Positions 19,951-31,711 of a DNA stretch of 64,000 nt are shown piece after piece. The number at the start of each line of letters is the position of its first letter. Position 1 is the stretch's first letter. A program made the position numbers and the translations under genes. The stretch lies in contig NZ_JAKKOQ010000005.1 of NCBI RefSeq assembly GCF_021738965.1, positions 186,001 through 250,000 of the forward strand. The letters run 5' to 3'. This DNA comes from Gordonia zhenghanii (GTDB lineage: Bacteria > Actinomycetota > Actinomycetes > Mycobacteriales > Mycobacteriaceae). The notes under the pieces were generated by a model that saw only the letters and a program-made list of their open reading frames with translations, did not search any database and had not been told where the DNA came from.

Positions 19951-20400
19951 GTGAGTGAAGCTAAGGGCCGCCACCGCATGCGCGGGCGTGCAGTCGACAT
20001 CTTGTTCGAGGCCGAGGCCAAGGAGGTCCCGGCGACCCAACTGGTCAAAGAGCGCCGCGAATGGTTCGGCGAGCACGACGCAGTCGGCGAGATGACCGGG
20101 TACACCGTCACTCTCGTCGAAGGCGTGTCATCGGATGCCGCGCAGATCGACGCGGTCATCTCGTCGCATCTGGAGAACTGGAAGCTCCACCGTCTGCCTG
20201 CCGTCGACCGCGCCATCCTGCGGCTGTCTGTGTGGGAGTTGCTGTACGCGAACGACGTCGACATCAACGTCGTCATCGACGAGGCCGTCAAGCTCGCCAA
20301 AGAGCTGTCGACCGACGAGTCGCCCGCGTTCATCAACGGGGTGCTCGGCCGAGTGGCCGAACTCGCCCCTCAGGTCCGCGCCGCAGCCTCGGCGGAGTAG
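19951..20400 (+). CDS. nusB: Transcription antitermination factor NusB
   Basis: Binds boxA RNA with NusE (S10) for rRNA transcription antitermination. It has 149 residues and is all-helical. RGRAVDILFEAEAK at the N-terminus and LPAVDRAILRLSVWELLY in the middle are NusB signatures, and ESPAFINGVLGRVA ends the domain. The start is GTG. Its TAG stop is the first three bases of the TAGACT hexamer proposed as the pyr operon promoter, so nusB and the pyr operon are physically fused at this junction. Confidence 0.96.
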   Translation: MSEAKGRHRMRGRAVDILFEAEAKEVPATQLVKERREWFGEHDAVGEMTGYTVTLVEGVSSDAAQIDAVISSHLENWKLHRLPAVDRAILRLSVWELLYANDVDINVVIDEAVKLAKELSTDESPAFINGVLGRVAELAPQVRAAASAE

Positions 20401-20403
20401 ACT
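20398..20403 (+). promoter_or_regulatory. Predicted -10 (TAGACT) of the pyr operon, overlapping the nusB stop
   Basis: TAGACT starts at the nusB stop codon and would begin a roughly 50-base leader that carries the PyrR hairpin. No clear -35 is visible. Confidence 0.45.
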
Positions 20404-20430
20404 TCTTCAACAAGCGCTAATCCTTTAACG

Positions 20431-20459
20431 GACCGTCCAGTGAGGCGGAGAAGGAGGTC
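20431..20459 (+). promoter_or_regulatory. PyrR-binding RNA hairpin overlapping the pyrR Shine-Dalgarno
   Basis: An outer stem pairs GACC (20431-20434) with GGTC (20456-20459). An inner stem pairs TCC (20436-20438) with GGA (20447-20449) and closes the loop AGTGAGGC; a purine-rich bulge GAAGGA lies on the 3' side. This matches the known PyrR binding-loop pattern (CAGxGAGGC-type loop plus purine bulge). The 3' arm is part of the AAGGAGG Shine-Dalgarno (20451-20457) of pyrR. PyrR with UMP bound would stabilise the stem and block translation, as described for M. smegmatis. Confidence 0.8.
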
Positions 20460-20462
20460 GGC

Positions 20463-21032
20463 TTGGTTCCGCCGGTCGATGATGCCCACAACTCGAACAC
20501 CCGTGTACTGCTCGACGCGTCAGACGTCGGCCGCACGGTGGCGAGGATGGCGCATCAAGTCATCGAGAAGACCGCTCTGGACGCACCCGGTTCGCGCCGG
20601 GTCCTCCTGATCGGCATCCCTACCCGCGGCACGTCCCTGGCGCGGCGTCTGGCCGCGAAGATCGCCGAATTCACCGGCGTCGACGTGCCGACCGGCTACC
20701 TCGACATCACGCTGTACCGCGACGATCTGCGCGACAAACCGCACCGTCCGCTCGAGCGCACGCTGGTCCCCGAAGGCGGCGTCGACGGCGCCCTCGTGAT
20801 CCTCGTCGACGACGTACTGTTCTCCGGACGAACCGTACGAGCGGCACTCGACGCACTGCGCGACCTCGGTCGTCCGGCCGCCGTCCAACTCGCGGTCCTC
20901 GTCGACCGTGGTCACCGCGAGCTCCCGCTGCGCGCCGACTACGTCGGCAAGAACATTCCGACCGCGCGCGGCGAAGACGTGCAGGTTCACCTCCACGAGC
21001 ACGACGGCCTCGACGAGGTGGTGCTCCGATGA
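20463..21032 (+). CDS. pyrR: Pyrimidine operon regulator PyrR / uracil phosphoribosyltransferase
   Basis: An RNA-binding regulator that senses UMP/UTP versus PRPP and retains uracil phosphoribosyltransferase activity in many species. 189 residues. The PRPP-binding loop is [13 protein letters not shown] (about 112-124), and GIPTRG (about 51-56) and [18 protein letters not shown] are PyrR-like. The start is TTG at 20463, fixed by the AAGGAGG ribosome site five bases upstream; no better in-frame start exists nearby. The hairpin in its leader suggests it represses itself and the operon. Its stop overlaps the pyrB ATG. Confidence 0.95.
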   Translation: MVPPVDDAHNSNTRVLLDASDVGRTVARMAHQVIEKTALDAPGSRRVLLIGIPTRGTSLARRLAAKIAEFTGVDVPTGYLDITLYRDDLRDKPHRPLERTLVPEGGVDGALVILVDDVLFSGRTVRAALDALRDLGRPAAVQLAVLVDRGHRELPLRADYVGKNIPTARGEDVQVHLHEHDGLDEVVLR

Positions 21033-22063
21033 AGCACCTGCTCTCCGCGGCAGACCTCTCACACGACGAGGCGATCGACATCCTCGACGAGGCACAGCGG
21101 TTCGAGCAGGCGCTCGCCGGTCGCGAGGTGCGCAAGCTTCCGACGCTGCGCGGGCGAACCGTGATGACCGTGTTCTACGAGAACTCGACACGCACCCGCG
21201 TCTCCTTCGAAGTCGCAGCCAAATGGATGAGCGCCGACGCGATCAATGTGAGCGCGTCGACGTCGTCGGTCAACAAAGGCGAATCGCTCCGGGACACCGC
21301 GAAGACACTGCGCGCACTCGGAGCCGACGCACTCGTCGTCCGGCATCCGGCGTCGGGGGCGGCCGCCCAGATCGCGCGGTGGACGAACGACGGCACCGAT
21401 GTACTCGGCATCCCGGGATCGAGCGGGCCGTCGATCATCAACGCGGGCGACGGCATGCACGAGCACCCGACCCAGGCGCTGCTCGACGCGTACACGATCC
21501 GCCAGCGCCTCGGCGGCATAGCGGGCCGCCGCGTGGTCATCGTCGGCGACGTCCTGCACTCGCGCGTCGCCCGATCCAATGCGATGCTGCTGTCGACGCT
21601 GGGCGCCGAGGTGGTCCTCGTCGCACCGCCGACGCTGCTGCCGACGGGCATCGACACCTGGCCGGTGCGCGTGGCGACCGACCTGGACGCGGAACTGCCT
21701 GCAGCCGACGCGGTCATGATGCTTCGCGTGCAGGCCGAACGCATGAATGGCGGGTTCTTCCCGAGCAGCCGGGAGTACTCCGTCCGATACGGGCTCTCCG
21801 ACGCCCGGACGGCGATGCTCCGCGACGACGTCGTGCTCCTCCATCCGGGTCCGATGCTGCGCGGCATGGAGATCGGCTTCGACGTCGCCGACATCCCGCA
21901 GGCGACAGTTCTCGAACAGGTCCGCAACGGCGTCCACGTCCGCATGGCCGTCCTCTTCCGCCTCATCGCGGGCGCCGAGGAATCCGCCAGCGGCCACGAT
22001 GCTCCCGTCGACAGTCGCGCTGTCGAGTCCCAGACGCCCGACCTTCGAGGAGAGAAGCAGTGA
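21029..22063 (+). CDS. pyrB: Aspartate carbamoyltransferase catalytic subunit
   Basis: Condenses carbamoyl phosphate with aspartate, the first committed pyrimidine step. It has 344 residues, with a short C-terminal extension past the usual ~310. [12 protein letters not shown] (about 50-61) is the carbamoyl-phosphate loop. HPTQALLD (about 149-156) is the second signature, and [12 protein letters not shown] is the PALA-region loop. No pyrI regulatory subunit is present. The start overlaps pyrR (ATGA) and the stop overlaps the GTG of pyrC. Confidence 0.97.
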   Translation: MKHLLSAADLSHDEAIDILDEAQRFEQALAGREVRKLPTLRGRTVMTVFYENSTRTRVSFEVAAKWMSADAINVSASTSSVNKGESLRDTAKTLRALGADALVVRHPASGAAAQIARWTNDGTDVLGIPGSSGPSIINAGDGMHEHPTQALLDAYTIRQRLGGIAGRRVVIVGDVLHSRVARSNAMLLSTLGAEVVLVAPPTLLPTGIDTWPVRVATDLDAELPAADAVMMLRVQAERMNGGFFPSSREYSVRYGLSDARTAMLRDDVVLLHPGPMLRGMEIGFDVADIPQATVLEQVRNGVHVRMAVLFRLIAGAEESASGHDAPVDSRAVESQTPDLRGEKQ

Positions 22064-23367
22064 CCGTCACCGGTTCGGCCCTGATCACCCACGTCCGGCC
22101 CTACGGTGACGGCGACCCGGTCGACATCGCAGTCGTCGACGGCGTCATCACCGAGATCGGCCAGGGACTCGACGCGCCCGAGGGCGCCGAGATCGTCGAC
22201 GGCGGGGGAGGCGTGCTGCTCCCCGGCTTCGTCGACCTGCACACGCATCTGCGCGAACCCGGCCGCGAAGACACCGAGACCGTCGCATCCGGATCGGCGG
22301 CGGCGGCCCGCGGCGGGTACACCGCCGTGTTCGCGATGGCCAACACTGCGCCCGTCGCCGACAACTCGACCATCACCGACCTCGTATGGCGACTCGGCCA
22401 GGAAGTCGGCCTCGTGGACGTCCACCCCGTCGGCGCGGTCTCCGTCGGCCTCGTCGGCGAGCAGCTCGCCGAGATGGGGATGATGGCGCAGGGAGCGGCT
22501 CGCGTGCGCCTGTTCAGCGACGACGGCAAATGCGTGCACGATCCGGTCTTGATGAAGCGGGCGCTCGAGTACTCGACGGGACTCGGCGTCCTGATCTCGC
22601 AGCACTCGGAGGACCCACGACTGACCGTCGGAGCCGTCGCCCACGACGGCCCGACCGCGGCACGACTCGGTCTGGCCGGCTGGCCACGGGCCGCCGAGGA
22701 GTCGATCGTCGCCCGCGACGCGCTCCTCGCCCGGGACGCCGGAGCGCGCGTGCACGTTGCGCACGCCTCCACTGCAGGCACCGTGGAACTCCTCAAGTGG
22801 GCGCGCGGGCAGGGAATCGAGATCACCGCCGAAGTGACGCCGCATCACCTGCTGCTCGACGACTCGCGGTTGGAGACCTACGACGGCGTCAACAAGGTCA
22901 ACCCGCCGCTGCGGGAGGCCAGCGACGTCGAAGCGCTCCGGCAGGCGCTCGCCGACGGCTCGGTCGACTGCGTCGCCACCGACCACGCGCCCCATGCGTC
23001 GCAAGAGAAATGCTGTGAGTTCTCGCAGGCCAGGCCCGGCATGCTCGGTCTCGAGACCGCGTTGTCGATCGTGGTCCAGACCATGGTGCAGCCCGGTCTC
23101 CTGGACTGGCGCGGCGTCGCCCGCGTGATGAGCGAACGCCCCGCCGCCATCGTCGGGCTCGACGATCAGGGCAGGCCGATCGCGGTCGGCGAACCCGCCA
23201 ATCTGACGATCGTCGACCCGGACTCGCACTGGACGGTCCGCGGCGACGAGATGGCGAGCAGATCACGGAACACTCCGTACGAAGAGATGACACTGCCGGG
23301 CGTCGTGCAGGCGACCGTCCTGCGTGGACGGATCACGGCGCAGCGGACGTCAGGAGACTGGACATGA
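22060..23367 (+). CDS. pyrC: Dihydroorotase (class I)
   Basis: Cyclises N-carbamoyl-aspartate to dihydroorotate. The GTG at 22060 overlaps the pyrB stop and gives 435 residues. The zinc motif is [10 protein letters not shown] (about 59-68). Further ligands are in SQHSEDP and HVAHAS, with EVTPHHLLL and the catalytic ATDHAPH near the C-terminal third. Upstream in-frame sequence inside pyrB is a shadow and not part of the protein. A four-base overlap links it to the next gene. Confidence 0.97.
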   Translation: MTVTGSALITHVRPYGDGDPVDIAVVDGVITEIGQGLDAPEGAEIVDGGGGVLLPGFVDLHTHLREPGREDTETVASGSAAAARGGYTAVFAMANTAPVADNSTITDLVWRLGQEVGLVDVHPVGAVSVGLVGEQLAEMGMMAQGAARVRLFSDDGKCVHDPVLMKRALEYSTGLGVLISQHSEDPRLTVGAVAHDGPTAARLGLAGWPRAAEESIVARDALLARDAGARVHVAHASTAGTVELLKWARGQGIEITAEVTPHHLLLDDSRLETYDGVNKVNPPLREASDVEALRQALADGSVDCVATDHAPHASQEKCCEFSQARPGMLGLETALSIVVQTMVQPGLLDWRGVARVMSERPAAIVGLDDQGRPIAVGEPANLTIVDPDSHWTVRGDEMASRSRNTPYEEMTLPGVVQATVLRGRITAQRTSGDWT

Positions 23368-23948
23368 ACAGCTGGCAGTACTACCTCGTCATCGCGGTCG
23401 TCGCACTCGTGATCTGGTTGCTCCTCGTCTCGCTCATCGTCCTCGGTTGGCGAAACCGAGGACGCCGTCAGGCCGACACGGTCGGCGAGTTCCCCGCGAC
23501 GCCCGCCGAGCTCGGAATCCCGATCCGTGGCCCGCACACCGGCCTGTACGTCGGCAGCACTCTGGCGCCGAGCTGGCAGAACCGGGTCGCCGTCGGCGAC
23601 AAGGGCGACCGGGCCACTGCCGAACTCACCGAGTACCCCGGCGGTCTGTTGATGGCGCGGCGCGGCGCATCGGAGATCTGGATCCCCCGAGAATCGATCG
23701 TCGCGGTCCGCACCGAGAACGGTCTCGCAGGCAAAGTGATGAGCCGCGACGGTGTCCTGGTGATCCGGTGGGCCCTGCCGACCGGCGTCACGATCGACTC
23801 CGGCCTACGCGGCGACGACAAGACGACGTACCCGGAGTGGGTCGAGGCCTACGCCGAATTGAACGAACGGGCATTCGCGGCCGCCGAGGAGCAAGACCTC
23901 CCGAACGCGGAGAACGAGTCCGGCACCGACACGAAGAAGGAAGACTAG
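23364..23948 (+). CDS. Membrane-anchored PH-like domain protein of the pyr operon (Rv1382-like)
   Basis: 194 residues: one N-terminal membrane helix (about 6-30), a basic linker RNRGRRQ, then a soluble beta-rich domain resembling bacterial PH-like domains (PF25362-type annotations), and an acidic C-terminus ending KKED. It lies between pyrC and carA, overlapping pyrC by four bases and abutting carA with no gap, exactly as Rv1382 does in M. tuberculosis. Its function is not known. Its fixed place in the operon hints at a link with UMP synthesis or simply co-expression. Confidence 0.85.
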   Translation: MNSWQYYLVIAVVALVIWLLLVSLIVLGWRNRGRRQADTVGEFPATPAELGIPIRGPHTGLYVGSTLAPSWQNRVAVGDKGDRATAELTEYPGGLLMARRGASEIWIPRESIVAVRTENGLAGKVMSRDGVLVIRWALPTGVTIDSGLRGDDKTTYPEWVEAYAELNERAFAAAEEQDLPNAENESGTDTKKED

Positions 23949-25141
23949 ATGAGCAAGGCAGTACTGGTGCTGGAGAACGGTCAGGTGTTCACCGGTCTGG
24001 CCTACGGGGCCATCGGTCAGACTCTGGGCGAAGCGGTGTTCTGCACCGCGATGACCGGTTACCAGGAGACCCTCACCGACCCGAGCTATCACCGGCAGAT
24101 CGTCGTCGCGACCGCTCCGCAGATCGGCAACACCGGCTGGAACACCGAGGACAGCGAAAGCCTTCTCGGCAAGCGATCGGCTGTCACCTGGTCGGCCGAC
24201 TTCATCGACCACGACGATCCGGGAAAGATCTGGGTCGCAGGGTACGCCGTGCGGAACCCGACCCGTCGCGTGTCCAACTGGCGTGCGGGTTCGACCCTCG
24301 AAGGCGAACTGACCGACCAGGGCATCGTATCGATCGCAGGCATCGACACCAGAGCGCTCGTCCGCGTGCTCCGCGAGAACGGCTCTATGCGCGCAGGCGT
24401 CTTCTCCGGTGACGCACTGCGGTCCACCGAGGACATGCTCGAGACCGTGCGGGCCCAGCCGTCGATGGCCGGAGCCGATCTCGCCGCCGAGGTCAGCACC
24501 GCTGAACCGTACGTCGTCGAAGCCGCGGGCGGACAGGCCAAGTTCAGGGTCGCAGCCCTGGACATGGGCATCAAGGCCAACACGCCCCGCATGCTCGCAG
24601 CCCGTGGCGTCGAAGTGCACGTCCTCCCGTCGTCCGCCACTTTCGCCGACATCAAGGCACTGAACCCCGACGGTTTCTTCCTCTCCAACGGTCCTGGCGA
24701 CCCGGCGACCGCCGACGCCGCGGTCGAGCTGACCAGTGAGATCGTCGACTCGGGTCTGCCGACGTTCGGTATCTGCTTCGGTAACCAGATCCTCGGTCGG
24801 GCCTTCGGGCGCGACACCTACAAACTGAAGTTCGGTCACCGAGGCATCAACATCCCGGTCCTGGACACCGTCAGCGGTCGTATCGCCATCACCTCCCAGA
24901 ACCACGGCTTCGCGATCGAAGGCGAACCGGGCGAAGAGTTCGACACGCCTCTCGGCCGTGCCCGCGTCTCGCACGTGTGCGCCAACGACGGTGTGGTCGA
25001 AGGCGTCGAACTGCTCTCCGGCAAGGCATTCTCCGTCCAGTACCACCCCGAGGCCGCGTCCGGACCGCACGACGCAGCCAACCTCTTCGACAAGTTCGTC
25101 CACGTCATGGAGAACTCCGCCCAGGAAGGGACCCTCTCGTA

Positions 25142-25142
<1 letters not shown>
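23949..25142 (+). CDS. carA: Carbamoyl-phosphate synthase small (glutaminase) subunit
   Basis: Hydrolyses glutamine and channels ammonia to CarB. 397 residues. The N-terminal CPSase small domain begins [13 protein letters not shown]. The class I amidotransferase domain has SNGPGDP (oxyanion strand), nucleophile Cys276 in [10 protein letters not shown] and the His366/Glu368 pair in QYHPEAA. The nucleophile elbow reads CFGN where E. coli has CLGH. It starts directly at the end of the PH-like gene and its TAA stop shares one base with the carB ATG. Confidence 0.98.
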
Positions 25143-28473
<3,331 letters not shown>

Positions 28474-28477
<4 letters not shown>

Positions 28478-29292
28478 CCTTCGGTTCGCGTTACGCGGAG
28501 ACGGTCGCCGCGCGCGGCCGTCTCTGCGCGGGCATCGACCCCCATGCGGAGCTCTTGCGCGAATGGGGTCTTCCGGTGTCGGTTCAGGGTTTACGCGACT
28601 TCGCGCAGGCCTGCGTCGCCGGGATCGCTCCCGTAGCCGCCGTCGTGAAGCCGCAGGTCGCGTTCTTCGAGCAGTTCGGTTCTGCGGGATTCGCGGTGCT
28701 CGAGGAGACGATCGCCGGGTGCCGGGACGCCGGGGCGATCGTTCTCGCGGACGCCAAGCGCGGCGACATCGGTTCCACGATGGCCGCCTATACGACGGCC
28801 TGGCTCGACGACGAGTCGCCGTTGTGCAGCGACGCTGTGACAGTGTCGCCCTATCTTGGATTCGGCTCACTCGACCCCGCAGTCGAAGCGGCCCGAGCCG
28901 CCGATCGGGGAGTGTTCGTACTGGCCCGCACGTCGAACCCGGACGGCGGCGGGGTGCAGACGGCCATGGCTGACGGAACCACAGTCGCGCAGTCGATCGT
29001 CGACTCGGCGGCCGCGGTCAACGTCCAGAGCTCTGGGACCGTCGGCGTCGTCGTCGGAGCCACCCGCGAGCACGGGCTCGATCTGAGTGCTCTCGGCGGC
29101 CCGGTCCTGTCGCCCGGGCTCGGTGCGCAGGGCGCTACCGCCGCTGACCTGGCGCGCATTTTCGCCGATGCAGACCTCTCGTGGCTGCTGCCCGCCGCGA
29201 GCCGCAGCATCCTGCGTGCGGGCCCCGACGCCGCAGCGCTCCGCTCCGCCGTGGAGTCCACGCGAGACGAGATCGAGCACGCGCTGCGTTAG
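28474..29292 (+). CDS. pyrF: Orotidine 5'-phosphate decarboxylase (type 2)
   Basis: Decarboxylates OMP to UMP, the last step of the pathway. 272 residues. The active-site signature is [17 protein letters not shown], with the K-D-xx-K style residues of the longer type 2 (mycobacterial) subfamily. GSTxxAY and [11 protein letters not shown] support this. The GTG start overlaps carB (GTGA). Genes for orotate synthesis between PyrC and PyrF (pyrD, pyrE) are not in the window. Confidence 0.97.
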
Positions 29293-29360
29293 GCGTGGTC
29301 GAAACCCCGCCTGTGGAATTCGCACTTCCGCATCCGACCGATGTCGACGACGCTCGACCA

Positions 29361-29669
29361 ATGAGCGGATACATGTACATCCTCCGGTGCTCCGACGACT
29401 CGTACTACGTCGGGAGCACCCGCAGCGTCGAGAGCAGATTCGCGCAGCATCAGTCCGGCCGTGGCTCTGCGTACACGCGTGAGCGACTGCCCGTGGTCCT
29501 CGTGTTCTGCGAGGAGTTCGAGTCGGTCGGCGAGGCGTATGCGATCGAGAAGAAGGTACAGGGCTGGTCGCGAGCGAAGCGTGAGGCGCTCATCGCCGGT
29601 CGGTTCGACCTCCTTCCCGCGCTCTCGAAGCGCGGCTACCGTCCGTCCGATCACCTGGATGCTGATTGA
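29361..29669 (+). CDS. Small GIY-YIG nuclease-domain protein
   Basis: 102 residues from the ATG at 29361; a GTG at 29295, just after pyrF, is an alternative start. The GIY-YIG core is YMYILRCSDDSYYVGST, followed by the conserved Arg region (SVESRFAQH) and Glu in YAIEKKVQGWSR, as in the UPF0213/YhbQ group. Such proteins are single-domain endonuclease-like proteins of unclear role. The stop is immediately followed by a repeat-rich non-coding region. It is not present at this position in M. tuberculosis, so it may be an acquired gene (inference). Confidence 0.88.
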   Translation: MSGYMYILRCSDDSYYVGSTRSVESRFAQHQSGRGSAYTRERLPVVLVFCEEFESVGEAYAIEKKVQGWSRAKREALIAGRFDLLPALSKRGYRPSDHLDAD

Positions 29670-29696
29670 GATGGTCTGTGCGGTAGGGGGTTTCGA

Positions 29697-29722
29697 CCCT
29701 TCGACGGGGCTCAGGACGGCGC
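29697..29722. repeat. 26-bp element, copy 1
   Basis: Identical to 30253-30278. Similarity extends upstream through GTGCGGTAGGGGGTTTCGA-type sequence, which also occurs in a shorter form at 29964-29981. Confidence 0.8.
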
Positions 29723-29733
29723 TCGCTCGCCAG

Positions 29734-29842
29734 CTGCAGGGGAGCGAGTTCTCGGACGGCTACGTGCGGGAGGCGACGGGCGTGCGGTCAACAGGTCGAC
29801 GCGCCGTCCTGTAGTTGGTTGAGCGAGCGAAGCGAGTCGAAG
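29734..29842. repeat. Direct duplication, copy 1 (about 109 bp)
   Basis: Begins CTGCAGGGGAGCGAGTTCTC and ends GAGCGAAGCGAGTCGAAG. It aligns end to end with 30056-30165; the outer thirds are nearly identical and the middle is diverged with one indel. Confidence 0.85.
29814..29841. repeat. 28-base perfect inverted repeat, left arm
   Basis: Exact reverse complement of 29978-30005. The arms begin GTTGGTTGAGCGAGCGAAGC and are separated by 136 bases. Confidence 0.9.
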
Positions 29843-29977
29843 CCCCGTTCGTTCTCACTCGCCGCCGAGTGCCCTGCCTCTCGAATTTCGAGCTGTCGTA
29901 TCAGGTCGATCGCTGTCGGAGGATCTGTCTCGGTCAGCTCAGTGAAGCTCGGTCGAGTCTGTCGGTGCGGTAGGGGT

Positions 29978-30005
29978 TTCGACTCGCTTCGCTCGCTCAA
30001 CCAAC
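29978..30005. repeat. 28-base perfect inverted repeat, right arm
   Basis: Partner of 29814-29841. Its 3' end runs into CTGCAAGAA, the start of the 25-bp tandem unit seen again at 30291. Confidence 0.9.
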
Positions 30006-30055
30006 TGCAAGAAAAGCGCTGCTCAGCCGACGACAAGAAGACGCTGTGCAACCAA

Positions 30056-30165
30056 CTGCGGGGGAGCGAGTTCTCGGACCGCTACCTGCGGGCGGCGATG
30101 TCCATGCGTTCCCCGGTCGACTCGCGCCGTCGTGTAGTTGGCTGAGCGAGCGGAGCGAGTCGAAG
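30056..30165. repeat. Direct duplication, copy 2 (about 110 bp)
   Basis: Begins CTGCGGGGGAGCGAGTTCTC and ends GAGCGGAGCGAGTCGAAG, the diverged partner of 29734-29842. Confidence 0.85.
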
Positions 30166-30252
30166 ACTCGTTCTGGATGCGTTGTGGTCGCTTGAGCGTG
30201 GGCATGTTCGCTGGGGGTCGGTCGATTTGGTCGGTGCAGTAAGGGGTTTCGA

Positions 30253-30278
30253 CCCTTCGACGGGGCTCAGGACGGCGC
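30253..30278. repeat. 26-bp element, copy 2
   Basis: Identical to 29697-29722 and flanked by GCGCGCTCCGCTCGCTCAAC, which joins it to the tandem array. Confidence 0.8.
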
Positions 30279-30290
30279 GCGCTCCGCTCG

Positions 30291-30407
30291 CTCAACCAAC
30301 TGCAAGAAAACGCAGCTCAACCAACTGCAAGAAGGCGTTGCTCAACCAACTGCAGGGGTGCGCTCGCTCAACTAATTACAAGAAGGTGCTGCTCAACCAC
30401 TATTAGG
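30291..30407. repeat. 25-bp tandem repeat, about 4.6 copies
   Basis: Units at 30291-30315, 30316-30340, 30341-30366 (26 bp), 30367-30391 and a partial unit 30392-30407. Each starts CTCAACCAACTGCAAGAA or a variant. A single related unit follows the inverted repeat at 29996. Confidence 0.9.
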
Positions 30408-30424
30408 CTGCGCGACAGCTTTGA

Positions 30425-31489
30425 TCACGCAGGGGAGGACACCAGGTTCTCGCGGAAGCGGGCGATCGCGGGCCACGTGTGCTGCTGCGCGTCAGGTCCC
30501 GTCAGCAGGCCGAGATGGCTGGACTCGATCGTGTGGAACTCCACGTGCGACGACGAGGTGAGGAGCTTCTCACCGTGACGTGCGGCCGCATAACTGACGA
30601 TCGCGTCGCGATGGGAGCCGACGAGGAACACCGGGGCGGACACGGCGCGCAGATCGATCGTATGACCGCCGAGATGAAGTACCCCCTCGCCGAGTTCGTT
30701 GCGCACCACCAGATTCACGAGCATCTGCTCGCTCACCTTGCCGGCATAACCGGGCATAGCGTTCTGGAAACGGTCGATCACCTGCATGCGAACCAACGCA
30801 TCGTGGTCGTCGAGGTTGTCGAGGATGAATTTCGGCTTGCGCAGCTCGCGCTGCCACGCCGTCGCTCGGTACGACAGCTGGACCAGGAGAGCGGGGATGC
30901 CGCCGAGCGCCTTCAACACGTAGTCGATCGGCTTCCCATCAGTCGGTGCGAGGACTTTGCTCGCCGCGCCGTACATCGGCATCTTCGAGTAGTTCAACGG
31001 GGTGCCGACAGTGATGATCGACCGGATCGGCAGGTCTCGACGGTGGGCGGCGGTCAACAACGACAGCGTTCCGCCCAGACTCCAACCGAGCAGATCGACC
31101 GTGCCGGGACCGGCCCGGAAATCGCCGACGGCGTCGGCGATCGCACGCGGAACGAAACCGTCGAAGTAGTCCTCGAAACCGAGACCGCGCGCCGCGTCAC
31201 CGAAGTCGACGACGTACGGGACGGCTCCCGTCGACAAGAGGAACTCGACGACCGAGTTCGCCGGATCGACTCCGGGAGCGAGGTCGTAACAGCTCGCGGG
31301 GACCGCCAATGGGGGAACCAGAAGCACGGGGACACGGCCGGCCGCACGAGCCGCATCGAGGTGCTCGCGGCTCCCGTACCTGCGGAGACGTCCGTGCGGA
31401 CGGTCGCTGACGATCACCGACTCGGTCGCGGATCGAGGCGCGTAATCGTCCCGAAGGACACGGGCGAGGGTACGCAGGTCGTTCAGCAT
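30425..31489 (-). CDS. PHA-synthase-like alpha/beta hydrolase
   Basis: 354 residues from the ATG at 31489. The fold resembles poly(3-hydroxyalkanoate) synthase/PhaC-like proteins: VPVLLVPPLAVPASCYDLAPG, then VDLLGWSLGGTLSLL. The nucleophile elbow carries Ser (near residue 137) where true PhaC enzymes have Cys, so hydrolase or acyltransferase activity is more likely than polymer synthesis. GSHRDAIVS and ESSHLGLLTG supply the Asp and His. An ACGGTA (TACCGT on the minus strand) 8 bases before the ATG suggests a leaderless start. Upstream in-frame sequence overlaps the mihF promoter region and is not conserved-looking. It lies between the repeat island and divergent mihF. Confidence 0.82.
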   Translation of the reverse strand: MLNDLRTLARVLRDDYAPRSATESVIVSDRPHGRLRRYGSREHLDAARAAGRVPVLLVPPLAVPASCYDLAPGVDPANSVVEFLLSTGAVPYVVDFGDAARGLGFEDYFDGFVPRAIADAVGDFRAGPGTVDLLGWSLGGTLSLLTAAHRRDLPIRSIITVGTPLNYSKMPMYGAASKVLAPTDGKPIDYVLKALGGIPALLVQLSYRATAWQRELRKPKFILDNLDDHDALVRMQVIDRFQNAMPGYAGKVSEQMLVNLVVRNELGEGVLHLGGHTIDLRAVSAPVFLVGSHRDAIVSYAAARHGEKLLTSSSHVEFHTIESSHLGLLTGPDAQQHTWPAIARFRENLVSSPA

Positions 31490-31596
31490 GGACGCACACG
31501 GTACTACCTGACAGTTTTCCGCGGCGCGCCCGGGGCCGAGGGTGCAAAGTGTCGGTCGCAGCGGGTACCGTTTGTGCTGGTCTCGGCGGCGAGCGT

Positions 31597-31602
31597 TACG
31601 AT
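31597..31602 (+). promoter_or_regulatory. Possible mihF promoter -10 (TACGAT)
   Basis: TACGAT with TTGTGC at 31572-31577 as a weak -35 (19-base spacer). It lies in the 222-base divergent region between the hydrolase gene and mihF, which shows no other gene. Confidence 0.3.
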
Positions 31603-31711
31603 CGCCGAAGACCGTGGGGGTCACGAACGATCCTCGCGGCGAAACCACCGGTCGATATTGATAGCGTCGAGCGGACCAACTGAACCCGTAGAAACGAAAG
31701 ACGGAGGAACC

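Larger units (their letters stand above)
29670..30424. repeat. Repeat-rich intergenic island (about 755 bp, no credible gene)
   Basis: No reading frame here looks like a protein; short open frames on both strands are translations of the repeats (for example peptides with FDSLRSLNQLQ). The stretch holds at least four repeat classes, listed separately: an approximately 110-bp direct duplication, a 28-base perfect inverted repeat, 26-bp copies of a CCCTTCGACGGGGCTCAGGA element, and a 25-bp tandem array. Similar TTGAGCGAGCGAAGCGAGTC-type elements are scattered in intergenic regions of many actinobacteria, so these are probably REP-like, non-autonomous repeats. Confidence 0.85.

Noticed and set aside
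29819-30406. Short open frames in the repeat island
   Set aside because: Their peptides (for example RGFDSLRSLNQLQ) are direct translations of the repeats in several frames, so they are not genes.
29670-30424. CRISPR array in the repeat island
   Set aside because: The 25-bp units are contiguous without unique spacers, and no cas gene is present.
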